Shown: in pieces, positions 36,178-43,996 of the stretch
How the letters are laid out: the number at the start of each line of letters is the position of its first letter
Numbering within the stretch: the stretch's first letter is position 1
Assembly (NCBI RefSeq): GCF_016695175.1
Contig: NZ_CP068023.1
Location: 2,743,501-2,807,500 of the forward strand
Reading direction: 5' to 3'
DNA length: 64,000 nt
Source of the DNA: Pseudoalteromonas sp. GCY
GTDB lineage: Bacteria; Pseudomonadota; Gammaproteobacteria; Enterobacterales; Alteromonadaceae
Position numbers and translations under genes: made by a program
The notes under the pieces: generated by a model
Seen by the model: only the letters and a program-made list of their open reading frames with translations
Database searches by the model: none
What the model was told of the DNA's origin: nothing

Positions 36178-36609
36178 CTAACTCATTAACGTGTCCTTGT
36201 TCGCTTTGTTTTCTTCCTGAGTTACCGCTTCTCTCATCGCTTCTTGTAAGGCAGCCATCCGATCTTCTAATTCTTCAGGTGAAATTTTTCCCTCAGCCGC
36301 AAGCTTTTCAAGTTCTGCCATTTTCTCTTTTAATTCGTCAATTTTCTCTTTATTTGCCCCTAAGCGGCTAAACATTACCGCTTCTCTCATTTTTTCTAGA
36401 AATGACTGATTACGCTCCACCACTTCATATTTATATGGCTCGTCGACTTTATTATCGAGTACAGGGGATGATTGGGCTGCGATGTTAGCAGCCGCGACAT
36501 AGTCTTGCTCCTGCGCAGCGGTATTAGCTCGTTTAGTTTGGGCAAGGCTTTGCAGCTCTGAAACGGACTCAGTAGTACGAATTGCGGAGTGGGTTTGGTA
36601 AGTGATCAT
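36178..36609 (-). CDS. Uncharacterised helical protein
   Basis: A 143-residue protein I do not recognise. The ATG at 36609 is preferred over 36642 because it has a perfect AAGGAGAG ribosome-binding site. No signal peptide or membrane helix is visible. The C-terminal half is strongly helical and charged, with heptad-like leucines (KEKIDELKEKMAELEKLAAEGKISPEELEDRMAALQEAM), suggesting a coiled coil; the sequence EGKISPEELEDRM recalls short helical oligomerisation segments. It lies 66 bases after the aroC start and faces folD. It is likely a real gene: good ribosome-binding site, coding-like composition and clean termination. Function is unknown. Confidence 0.75.
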   Translation of the reverse strand: MITYQTHSAIRTTESVSELQSLAQTKRANTAAQEQDYVAAANIAAQSSPVLDNKVDEPYKYEVVERNQSFLEKMREAVMFSRLGANKEKIDELKEKMAELEKLAAEGKISPEELEDRMAALQEAMREAVTQEENKANKDTLMS

Positions 36610-36675
36610 GATTGCTCTCCTTGATTTGTCCAAGAAAAGCAATCATTGTGCCAAAATTAGCTTACTCGCTACTGG

Positions 36676-37773
36676 CTAGATATGACCAGGAATTGGCTTG
36701 TGCGGCAAATTTACGTCTTGGTTTTGACCTCGGTGACGTAATAAGTGATCCATGAGCGTAATAGCCAACATGGCTTCTGCGATTGGAATGGCACGAATAC
36801 CAACACAAGGGTCATGGCGTCCCTTCGTCACAACTTCTTGCGGTTGGTTGTGAGTATCAATACTCTGCCCCGGTACCGAGATACTTGATGTCGGTTTTAG
36901 CGCAATTGATGCGATAATATCTTGCCCTGTAGAAATACCCGCTAAAACGCCGCCTGCATGGTTAGAGGTAAAACCCTGTGGCGTTAGCTCATCTCTATGC
37001 TCAGAGCCCTTTTGCTCAACCACATCAAAGCCATCACCAATCTCTACGCCTTTTACGGCATTAATACTCATCAAGGAGTGTGCTATTTCGGCGTCCAAAC
37101 GATCAAACACTGGTTCACCTAAGCCAACAGGCACATTTTTCGCCACGACTTTCACTTTCGCGCCGACTGAATCACCTTCTTTTTTCAGCGTACGCATATA
37201 GTCATCTAGCGCTTCTAGCTTAGATTCATCGGGAAAGAAAAATGGATTGTTTTCAACCGCTGACCAATCATAGCACTGGGCTTTAATCGGGCCTAATTGA
37301 GAAAGACAAGCATTGATTTCGATGCCATGGACTTGCTTGAGATATTTTTTCGCGATCGCACCTGCTGCAACGCGAATGGCTGTCTCACGTGCCGAAGACC
37401 TGCCACCACCACGATAATCTCTATGTCCGTATTTGTGCCAATAGGTATAGTCGCCGTGACCCGGACGGAACAAGTCTTTGATGTTTGAGTAATCTTTTGA
37501 ACGTTGATCGGTATTTTCGATCAACAATCCAATGCTCGTACCTGTGGTCTTGCCTTCAAACACACCCGAGAGAATTTTTATCTCATCGCCTTCTCGGCGC
37601 TGTGTTGTGTAGCGGCTTTGACCTGGTTTACGTCTATCTAAATCGATTTGTAAATCAGCTTCAGTGATCTCAAGCCCTGGTGGTACACCATCCACCACGC
37701 CACCAAGCGCGGCGCCATGGCTTTCACCAAAGGTCGACACCTTAAATAATTGGCCAATGCTATTGCCTGCCAT
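36676..37773 (-). CDS. aroC: Chorismate synthase
   Basis: A 365-residue flavoenzyme converting 5-enolpyruvylshikimate 3-phosphate to chorismate, last step of the shikimate pathway. Family patterns are [22 protein letters not shown] at the start, [30 protein letters not shown] in the active site, and the C-terminal [15 protein letters not shown]. It follows prmB with a 47-base gap on the same strand, the same order as in E. coli (smrB, prmB, aroC). It supplies pheA and the aromatic branch. Confidence 0.98.
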   Translation of the reverse strand: MAGNSIGQLFKVSTFGESHGAALGGVVDGVPPGLEITEADLQIDLDRRKPGQSRYTTQRREGDEIKILSGVFEGKTTGTSIGLLIENTDQRSKDYSNIKDLFRPGHGDYTYWHKYGHRDYRGGGRSSARETAIRVAAGAIAKKYLKQVHGIEINACLSQLGPIKAQCYDWSAVENNPFFFPDESKLEALDDYMRTLKKEGDSVGAKVKVVAKNVPVGLGEPVFDRLDAEIAHSLMSINAVKGVEIGDGFDVVEQKGSEHRDELTPQGFTSNHAGGVLAGISTGQDIIASIALKPTSSISVPGQSIDTHNQPQEVVTKGRHDPCVGIRAIPIAEAMLAITLMDHLLRHRGQNQDVNLPHKPIPGHI

Positions 37774-37820
37774 CGTTTTTCCTCATTCCTAAATAGACGA
37801 TAGAGAGCATTGGCTCCCTA

Positions 37821-38765
37821 TCAGTTTTTAAAGTATTCCAATAATTGTTGTTTGGATACGACAAAGACCCCTAAACCACCATGCTCAAAGTCTAACCAAG
37901 TAAATGGCGCTTCAGGAAATTGCTGCTCCATATGTACCATAGAATTGCCAACTTCGACAAATAACAAACCATCATCATTTAGATGAGCGGCCGCTTCCGC
38001 CAGTAATGTGCGGGTCACATCAAGACCATCTTCTCCTGACGCCAAACCAAGCTCAGGCTCATGATGGAACTCCTCTGGCAGATCTGACATATCTTCTGCA
38101 TCAACATAAGGAGGATTTGCTACGATTAAATCGTACTTTTGACCCGGTACACCACTAAATACATCAGATTGGATAGCAAAGACTCTGTCTTGCATCATAT
38201 GCTGATTGATATTGTGATCAGCCACTTCTAAGGCTTCAAAAGAAATATCTACTGCGTCTACTTGTGCGCGCTCAAATGCTTTGGCCAATGCAATCGCAAT
38301 ACAACCAGAACCCGTACACATATCTAAAATACGCGTTACCTTATTCGGTGCAGCTACCCACGGGGCAAAATGTTTTGCGATTAACTCAGCAAATGGCGAG
38401 CGTGGTACTAATACGCGCTCATCAACATAAAACGGCATACCAGCAAACCAAGCTTGATTGGTTAAGTAGGCTACGGGAATGCGCTGCTCGATACGTGCTT
38501 TGATAAACTCCATCAGATGCGCTTTTTCACTTTGCGTCACGCGCGCATGCATGATTTCTTTGGGGGCATCAATTGGCATATGCAGCACCGGAAGCACTAA
38601 ACTGACCGCTTCGTCCCAAGGATTATCCGTACCATGACCAAAAAATACCTCGTTACTCACAAACTGGCTCGCTGTCCAGCGTACCCAGTCCTGAATGGTA
38701 TGTAAGTCTTGAAAGGCTTCAACGGCCATTTCTTCGGTAATAAGTGGTTGCGACATTTCCGTCAT
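37821..38765 (-). CDS. prmB: Ribosomal protein L3 glutamine methyltransferase
   Basis: A 314-residue S-adenosylmethionine methyltransferase modifying a glutamine of ribosomal protein L3. The AdoMet site is ILDMCTGSGCIAIALAKAF, and the catalytic NPPY motif appears in VANPPYVDAEDMSDLPEEF. This is distinguished from PrmC (release factor) by gene context beside smrB and aroC, as in E. coli, and by length above 300. It is divergent from smrB with an 87-base gap. Confidence 0.95.
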   Translation of the reverse strand: MTEMSQPLITEEMAVEAFQDLHTIQDWVRWTASQFVSNEVFFGHGTDNPWDEAVSLVLPVLHMPIDAPKEIMHARVTQSEKAHLMEFIKARIEQRIPVAYLTNQAWFAGMPFYVDERVLVPRSPFAELIAKHFAPWVAAPNKVTRILDMCTGSGCIAIALAKAFERAQVDAVDISFEALEVADHNINQHMMQDRVFAIQSDVFSGVPGQKYDLIVANPPYVDAEDMSDLPEEFHHEPELGLASGEDGLDVTRTLLAEAAAHLNDDGLLFVEVGNSMVHMEQQFPEAPFTWLDFEHGGLGVFVVSKQQLLEYFKN

Positions 38766-38852
38766 GATGACTCTCTAAAGATCAAACTATATGGCGTTAT
38801 TGTAGCGGTTTTTAAGCTAGGTTTTTATGCTTTTTTTATTTAAAATGCCACC

Positions 38853-39404
38853 ATGAACAGAGAATCTAACACTAATGCTGACCTAAATGACGATTTCGCG
38901 ATGTTTCGTGAGTCTTTGAATGGTGTAAAACCCCTCAAACAAGATCAGGTGCAGCTCAAACAAAAGAAAAAAATTCAGAGCATAGAGCTGAAGCAACAAG
39001 TCAAGCAGCAGCAATCTGAGTTTTACTTTTCTGACGAGTATATTCCTGATATTGATACTTCGGGAACCATCAATTTCGTAAAGCCCGGTGCTGATCGCTA
39101 TTTAGCAAAACAGCTAAGGCGTGGTGACTACGCGCCCGAACTCATCTTAGATTTACACGGGCTAAATAAAGAAACGGTAAAACAAGAACTGGCAGCATTA
39201 ATTCATGCTTGTAAGAAGCAGCATATTGCCTGTGCGTGCGTGGTTCATGGAATTGGTGAGCGTGTGCTTAAGCATAAAGTACCGCAGTATCTTGTCCAGC
39301 ATCCAGATATACTGGCGATGCACCAAGCACCTTTAGAATATGGCGGTAAAGGGGCTGTATTAATCTTGGTTGACCTACCTGATGACCCTAACTTTGGCCG
39401 TTAA
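38853..39404 (+). CDS. smrB: SmrB-type ribosome rescue endonuclease
   Basis: A 183-residue protein with a polar N-terminal region and a C-terminal Smr domain (about 100-180). The conserved motifs are DLHGLNKETVKQEL and the HGIGERVLKHKVPQYL segment, both matching SmrB. SmrB cleaves mRNA at collided ribosomes in E. coli. It is divergent from prmB, the same neighbourhood as in E. coli. A 236-base gap follows. Confidence 0.94.
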   Translation: MNRESNTNADLNDDFAMFRESLNGVKPLKQDQVQLKQKKKIQSIELKQQVKQQQSEFYFSDEYIPDIDTSGTINFVKPGADRYLAKQLRRGDYAPELILDLHGLNKETVKQELAALIHACKKQHIACACVVHGIGERVLKHKVPQYLVQHPDILAMHQAPLEYGGKGAVLILVDLPDDPNFGR

Positions 39405-39556
39405 TTCGGCCCAAACATTGTTTTTTATCCTTTCTTACTTCGCTTAATCCAACCTTAATAAATTTAACTAAATCTTAGCCATTTCACTCATCCCGCACTG
39501 GTCAAATTCACCACTCCATTAATTCCCCTGTGCAAAATAAAAATTAAAATATATAA

Positions 39557-39570
39557 AAATCAATAAGATA
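39557..39570 (+). promoter_or_regulatory. IHF-like site in the AT-rich tract upstream of the small-protein unit
   Basis: The sequence AATCAATAAGATA fits the IHF consensus (WATCAA-N4-TTR) with one mismatch. It lies between the sigma-54-type promoter and any upstream activator site, where IHF often bends DNA. AT-rich DNA makes chance matches common. Confidence 0.3.
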
Positions 39571-39585
39571 AAAATTAAATTCATT

Positions 39586-39602
39586 TTGGCACAACCTTTG
39601 TA
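39586..39602 (+). promoter_or_regulatory. Sigma-54-type promoter of the small-protein unit
   Basis: TTGGCAC at the -24 side is followed at the exact ten-base GG-to-G spacing by TTTGTA, one base from the consensus -12 (TTTGCA). It lies 38 bases before the ATG at 39641. Both the spacing and the full TTGGCAC half-site support it. Confidence 0.65.
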
Positions 39603-39640
39603 ATAGTTATTGCGACTAACAAATTACAAGGAAACTTATT

Positions 39641-39883
39641 ATGACTACTTTAGCGAAAATCACCATGACAACTTTACTGTTTACAGCAAGCATGACAACA
39701 ACAGCTGCAGAAATTGATGCTTCATTACTTCAAGAAGTAAAAACTAAAGTAACGCAAGCTATCACTGAGTCAATCAAAGCGAATCTAGAAGAAATAAAAA
39801 TTGAGACCAAACAGTCTTTAGAGAAAGCGTTTCAAACAGCCAATAACAACGAGCAAGAAAAAAAGGAAGAGACTAATGATTAA
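39641..39883 (+). CDS. Small exported helical protein
   Basis: An 80-residue protein I cannot assign to a family. It starts with a signal peptide (about 1-22, cut probably after TTTAA). The mature part is a single predicted amphipathic helix with alternating acidic, basic and hydrophobic residues (SLLQEVKTKVTQAITES and SIKANLEEIKIETKQSLEKAF), ending in a very polar, charged tail (NNNEQEKKEETND). It has an AAGGAA ribosome-binding site and a sigma-54-like promoter. The downstream 38-aa reading frame overlaps its last codons, so the two may be translated together. Confidence 0.75.
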   Translation: MTTLAKITMTTLLFTASMTTTAAEIDASLLQEVKTKVTQAITESIKANLEEIKIETKQSLEKAFQTANNNEQEKKEETND

Positions 39884-39992
39884 TGAACTCGAATTTCTGA
39901 GTCTGCTCGCAACCCCCGTGATCAGTTTATTTGCCGCTTACCTAAGCATTCAACTGATAAAATCACTGGGTCAGTTTATCAACTTTAACTAG
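39876..39992 (+). CDS. 38-residue membrane peptide overlapping the small exported protein
   Basis: A short gene reading MINELEFLSLLATPVISL and onward to QFINFN. It has one hydrophobic segment (about residues 7-27) that could span the membrane. The ATG overlaps the end of the upstream gene by eight bases (ATGATTAA) in another frame, and AGGAAGAG sits at a suitable distance upstream, so it is probably translated by coupling. The size and context suggest a small membrane peptide rather than a remnant. Function unknown. Confidence 0.6.
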   Translation: MINELEFLSLLATPVISLFAAYLSIQLIKSLGQFINFN

Positions 39993-40073
39993 CATGGCAC
40001 TTGCTAAAGTAGGCAAGGTAGCCGAGTAGTCAAAGTATTACCCTGAGAAAGCTATTGAGGTATCAGTAGCCAT

Positions 40074-40106
40074 TAAAAAACCCGCCAATTGGCGGGTTTC
40101 TTTTTT
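40074..40106. terminator. Bidirectional terminator between the small-protein unit and the peroxiredoxin
   Basis: AAACCCGCC and GGCGGGTTT pair with a short loop and are flanked by A- and T-runs on both sides, so both converging transcripts can end here. Confidence 0.85.
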
Positions 40107-40140
40107 GATATCAGCGAGATATCACAAAGTCGACACTAAA

Positions 40141-40746
40141 TTATAGTGCGCCTTCGTTTTCAGATAGGAACTTAGCAACACCTTCAGGGCTTGCATCCAT
40201 ACCTGCTTTACCTTCAGTCCAACCTGCTGGACATACTTCACCGTGCTCTTCGTGGAATGCTAGTGCATCAACCATGCGAAGCATTTCGTCGATGTTACGG
40301 CCTAGTGGTAGGTCGTTAACTACTTGGTGACGTACATTACCTTCAGCATCGATTAGGAAAGAACCACGGAAAGCAACACCAGCTTCTGGGTGCTCAACGT
40401 CGTATGCTTGACAGATTTCGTGCTTAACATCAGCGATTAGATCGTATTTAACTTGACCGATACCGCCTTCGTTTACTGGAGTGTTACGCCATGCGTTGTG
40501 CGAGAATTGAGAATCGATAGAAACACCGATCACTTCAACACCACGCTTTTGGAACTCTTCGTAACGCTTGTCGAACGCGATTAGCTCTGAAGGACAAACA
40601 AAAGTGAAGTCTAGTGGGTAAAAGAAAACAACCGCTTTTTTACCTTTAATACGCTCGTGCAGGTTGTAGCTATCTACGATCTCACCGTTACCTAGTACTG
40701 CTGCTGCTGTAAAGTCTGGTGCCTTGCGGCCTACTAATACACCCAT
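40141..40746 (-). CDS. Two-cysteine peroxiredoxin (AhpC/PrxC type)
   Basis: A 201-residue thiol peroxidase that reduces H2O2 and organic hydroperoxides. The peroxidatic Cys lies in DFTFVCPSELIAF and the resolving Cys in EEHGEVCPAGWTEG, giving the typical 2-Cys arrangement. The ATG at 40746 is preceded by a GGAGAT site; an upstream TTG at 40758 would add four residues and lacks a site. No ahpF reductase is adjacent, so thioredoxin or another reductase must be elsewhere. The C-terminal GVAKFLSENEGAL is typical of the marine gammaproteobacterial subfamily. Confidence 0.93.
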   Translation of the reverse strand: MGVLVGRKAPDFTAAAVLGNGEIVDSYNLHERIKGKKAVVFFYPLDFTFVCPSELIAFDKRYEEFQKRGVEVIGVSIDSQFSHNAWRNTPVNEGGIGQVKYDLIADVKHEICQAYDVEHPEAGVAFRGSFLIDAEGNVRHQVVNDLPLGRNIDEMLRMVDALAFHEEHGEVCPAGWTEGKAGMDASPEGVAKFLSENEGAL

Positions 40747-41013
40747 TTTTATCTCCAATAGTTAGGTTTATTTCCAATCTTATTTGGTATCTCGTGTCGA
40801 GACCAAAATATCTTGTTCATAATATTGTGGCGTGCTTATAAAAAAACAACCCTAGCTAAATTCATAACCAAAGTATCTTTGCCATTCTCACCGCCAAAAA
40901 CTGCGCATAGTGTATTTGGCAAGTGCCATAATTAACAATCGAATTTACCGATAGTACCAATCTATAAATTCGATGAGACAAAAATGCCTCCGCTCAAGAT
41001 GCCATTCGGTGAT

Positions 41014-41042
41014 CAAAAAAGGCTTCACGAAGAAGCCTTTTA
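41014..41042 (-). terminator. Terminator after fadR
   Basis: AAAGGCTTC and GAAGCCTTT have a five-base loop and a run of T on the minus strand, beginning 24 bases past the fadR stop. The rest of the gap to the peroxiredoxin (about 270 bases) shows no other feature I could identify. Confidence 0.85.
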
Positions 41043-41065
41043 AGATGCCTATCACTCAGTGGACA

Positions 41066-41779
41066 TTAGTCCATGATATTTTCGGGCATATCACCGCGGA
41101 TCTGCTGCCAAATTTCACCCGATTGGTGACCATACTTACGCATCAATGAAATAGCACCATCGTGTTCTTGATTTTCTGCCAGTTTGGTTAAATCTGCATA
41201 GAACTGTCTCGCCAGTCCTCGCGTTCTTGAATCAGAGAAGTAATGGCACCCAATTTTTGAGTATAAACCTCTGAAGCCATTTAAAATAAGCACATAAATT
41301 TTGTTTTGCCCAGCACCTGCCAGCTCATGGTGAACTTGGTAGTCATAATCGGCAAACGCTTCTGCGGTGTCTTCTAGTTCTTCATGCTTAGATAAAATAT
41401 CGATAACACGCTGCGGATTGAATTTTATCGCCGCACGCGTATAGATAGCACTAATATTGGTACGCGCTGACAGCAGCTGATCGGTCAACTCAGGCATCTT
41501 ATCTTCATCGAGACGCGCTAAGGTTTCTAAAATATTAAGCCCTGACGTTTCCCAAAAGTTATTTACTCGGGTTGGCTTACCATGTTGGATAGTCAACCAG
41601 CCATCACGAGCTAGCCTTTGTAATACTTCGCGCAGTGTTGTTCTTGTTACACCAATGAGTTCAGAAAGCTCACGCTCAGCAGGTAGAATGGATCCCGGAG
41701 GGAATTCGCCGTTCCAAATTGACTCAACAATATATTCTTCAGCAAATCCAGCTGGGCTCTTGGCTTTGAAAATTCTCAT
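41066..41779 (-). CDS. fadR: Fatty acid metabolism regulator FadR
   Basis: A 237-residue GntR-family regulator binding long-chain acyl-CoA. The N-terminal winged helix is seen in [35 protein letters not shown] with wing [10 protein letters not shown]. The C-terminal acyl-CoA domain is the FadR type ([41 protein letters not shown]). It represses fad genes and activates fabA/fabB in enterics. It is followed by a terminator and stands alone. Confidence 0.95.
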   Translation of the reverse strand: MRIFKAKSPAGFAEEYIVESIWNGEFPPGSILPAERELSELIGVTRTTLREVLQRLARDGWLTIQHGKPTRVNNFWETSGLNILETLARLDEDKMPELTDQLLSARTNISAIYTRAAIKFNPQRVIDILSKHEELEDTAEAFADYDYQVHHELAGAGQNKIYVLILNGFRGLYSKIGCHYFSDSRTRGLARQFYADLTKLAENQEHDGAISLMRKYGHQSGEIWQQIRGDMPENIMD

Positions 41780-41983
41780 CTCACACCACTTTATTATTAC
41801 ATCAATGCCTTGATTGGCAGGTTGTGCTTGTTAATCCACTGATTGTACCAGATGAAGCTCAACTAACAAGCTACAAATCACGCTAGCTGAAAATAGCCAT
41901 GTCCAATGCAGGTGAGATTGTGATACGGTGTGAGACTTAGAACTCACTTAAGGCGATATAGACTTGGCCATAACGGGCTCACC

Positions 41984-42655
41984 TTAGGTAAACACTGAAC
42001 TGTTAATGTAAATAAATTGCTCCTCATCAGACCATCCAGCCTCTGCTTTCATTTTATATAACTCAAATGCTTCGTAGTACGGATCGGTATCGTATTCGTT
42101 TTCTACCATTGCCCATGCTATCCAATGCGAAACGGTATAATCGCAACCAGCCAATTGGTATAGCGGCTCACTTAAAAAGAAAAGTGCTTCGTAACCTTCT
42201 CCACCACAGTGTTTCTTGATAATTTCAGACAGTGCATCATCTAAATGTATGGTGGGTGGATCCGCATTTTTAAACACTTCACACCTTAGCGTTTCACTGC
42301 CTCGATAAACACGACATTTCTTAGTGGAAGACTTTTCTCTATTTAACTCAATAAGTGCTTGATCGCCGAATGCTTGAAGCACAATCTCTATATTTTCATT
42401 GAGTTGATTTAGCTTGTTTAAGAGTGTTTCATCATCAGTATCTGTAGATTGCGGACACACTTTTCTGACTTCATTCACTCTTTTAAGTATTCGCTTGCCA
42501 TTTGGAAATATTGAAAAGCAGGCTTCGAGCTTTTCATCATCCAGTTTCCATATGTCGAAATGAAGAGCATAATCCTCCCTGATATCAGGCATTGAGTCAG
42601 TCGACTCTCCTAATACTTCTCTCCACTTCCTTTGCCAATGTTGTTGATTACTCAT
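41984..42655 (-). CDS. Uncharacterised protein in accessory region
   Basis: A 223-residue soluble protein I do not recognise. It is Asp/Glu rich, lacks a signal peptide, and has several aromatic-rich segments (YEALFFLSEPLYQLAGCDYTVSHWIAWAMVENEYDTDPYYEAFELYK). It lies 166 bases after the tandem-nuclease gene on the same strand, and the two may be co-transcribed. It has no close relationship to the surrounding housekeeping genes. An interaction with the nuclease, for example as a partner or immunity-type protein, is speculation. The ribosome-binding site is weak. Confidence 0.7.
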   Translation of the reverse strand: MSNQQHWQRKWREVLGESTDSMPDIREDYALHFDIWKLDDEKLEACFSIFPNGKRILKRVNEVRKVCPQSTDTDDETLLNKLNQLNENIEIVLQAFGDQALIELNREKSSTKKCRVYRGSETLRCEVFKNADPPTIHLDDALSEIIKKHCGGEGYEALFFLSEPLYQLAGCDYTVSHWIAWAMVENEYDTDPYYEAFELYKMKAEAGWSDEEQFIYINSSVFT

Positions 42656-42821
42656 ATTGTTTTATGTTTATATCTCAAAGTTTTACTTTTCCAAAAAAGC
42701 AGTTTCAACTTCGGAGTGCACCGAATAATTCTGAATGTCATTGCTAGCCATTGGGTTAAAAAAGCAACGAAGGAGAAAAACCACCCTATTTTATCCTTGT
42801 GCAACAGTTTATTCGGCGAAT

Positions 42822-43763
42822 TTATATAGTTTGTTCAAACAAAACTTCTGATAAACCGCTGGTAGGAGACCAAAGGCCTGATTTAGACTTAACGTACTGT
42901 GTACATAAAGTAACGATTTTTTTCTGATCACCAAACTTTAAATGTTTTCTGTCAATCTCAGTCAACATTTCAAACGCATTCTCACAATAACCGTACGAAG
43001 AAAGAAATAACCCTCCATTTACTTCTTCATTAATAATCACTTTCAGGAAGTCTCTAGCTGCTTGTCCACCTACTTTTTGTTGGGATCTCCAGTGCTTAAG
43101 CTCTATGTAATAGGTGTGGTCTTGACCAGAAACCCTACAGGTAAGCACTAAATCTTTACCGCCATCTTTACTTCCTGGGGTAAGTTCAGCGCTGAACCCT
43201 AACTCTTCAAACACCGTTTGAATAACATACTCAAGCTCTCTCCATTCAATATCCATCAGGTATCGAGGATTTTTAGCTATTAGCATCGCTAACCGCTCGC
43301 TAATATTGGAACGAATAATATTTACTAGCTCGAAGTTATAGTCTTCAGTTTTTTCGGCTCTCTGAACCCATGCTCTCAGCGCATCTAAGTCAATTAGTTC
43401 AAGCTTGACTGGTAAAACTGAATTAGCAAGCTCAAGGGCTGATTTGGTAAAACGAGATTTGGTGACCAAAATCAAACGATCAAAGTTATGAGTAAATGTC
43501 GTTCCCAGTAACCGACGAACAACATCGACACCTACAGCAGATTTATAGTGCTTATATTCGATTCCTACTTGCTCTTGGTTATTGAAAAGTTGTTTCTCAG
43601 CAATAAAATCCACACCAACATCACCGCGAAAAGGAGCTAAGGCTATGTTATACCCATCTTTATTTAGCAATGGGACTAAAATTTCGTTGAATTGCTTCTC
43701 AGCATCTTGAGGAGATAAATTTCCATTTTCTAACAAGTTAATCCTACTATCTAATTCCATCAT
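42822..43763 (-). CDS. Protein with two tandem Mrr-like restriction endonuclease domains
   Basis: A 313-residue protein carrying two PD-(D/E)XK cores in series. In domain 1 Asp52 is followed by Glu69-Tyr-Lys71 (GVDFIA to GIEYKHYK). In domain 2 Asp204 is followed by Glu221-Leu-Lys223 (GGKDLVL to YIELKHWR). The D-to-E spacing is 17 residues in both, and both resemble the Mrr catalytic domain, including downstream VGV and VGG segments. Mrr-family proteins cut modified DNA. Both catalytic sets appear intact, so it may be an internal duplication or a dimer-in-one-chain. The protein is probably part of a restriction or defence function, with no methylase nearby. Confidence 0.8.
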   Translation of the reverse strand: MMELDSRINLLENGNLSPQDAEKQFNEILVPLLNKDGYNIALAPFRGDVGVDFIAEKQLFNNQEQVGIEYKHYKSAVGVDVVRRLLGTTFTHNFDRLILVTKSRFTKSALELANSVLPVKLELIDLDALRAWVQRAEKTEDYNFELVNIIRSNISERLAMLIAKNPRYLMDIEWRELEYVIQTVFEELGFSAELTPGSKDGGKDLVLTCRVSGQDHTYYIELKHWRSQQKVGGQAARDFLKVIINEEVNGGLFLSSYGYCENAFEMLTEIDRKHLKFGDQKKIVTLCTQYVKSKSGLWSPTSGLSEVLFEQTI

Positions 43764-43996
43764 TTTCTCTATACATTACTCATTCGCATAACAACTTTAT
43801 CGTAGCCGTTCGGGTTATTTTTATACCCGTAATCACCTCATTCTTTGACTTTCATCTTAATACCAAATTAATCAATCTCCTACCAGCTTTGATCGTTAAT
43901 CAAGCGAACGGGCGTGGCCGTAGGTGACAAGTGCCTCTGCGGAAATTGAAGAAAGCAAAGAACGTCGCGAATTTTATGCATGAGTAACCTAACGTT

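Noticed and set aside
43900..43996. GC-richer stretch with a possible reading frame after the CadC-like gene
   Set aside because: Looked like a possible gene remnant (an in-frame Val-Gly-Asp-Lys stretch is readable), but it is too short and matches nothing I recognise.
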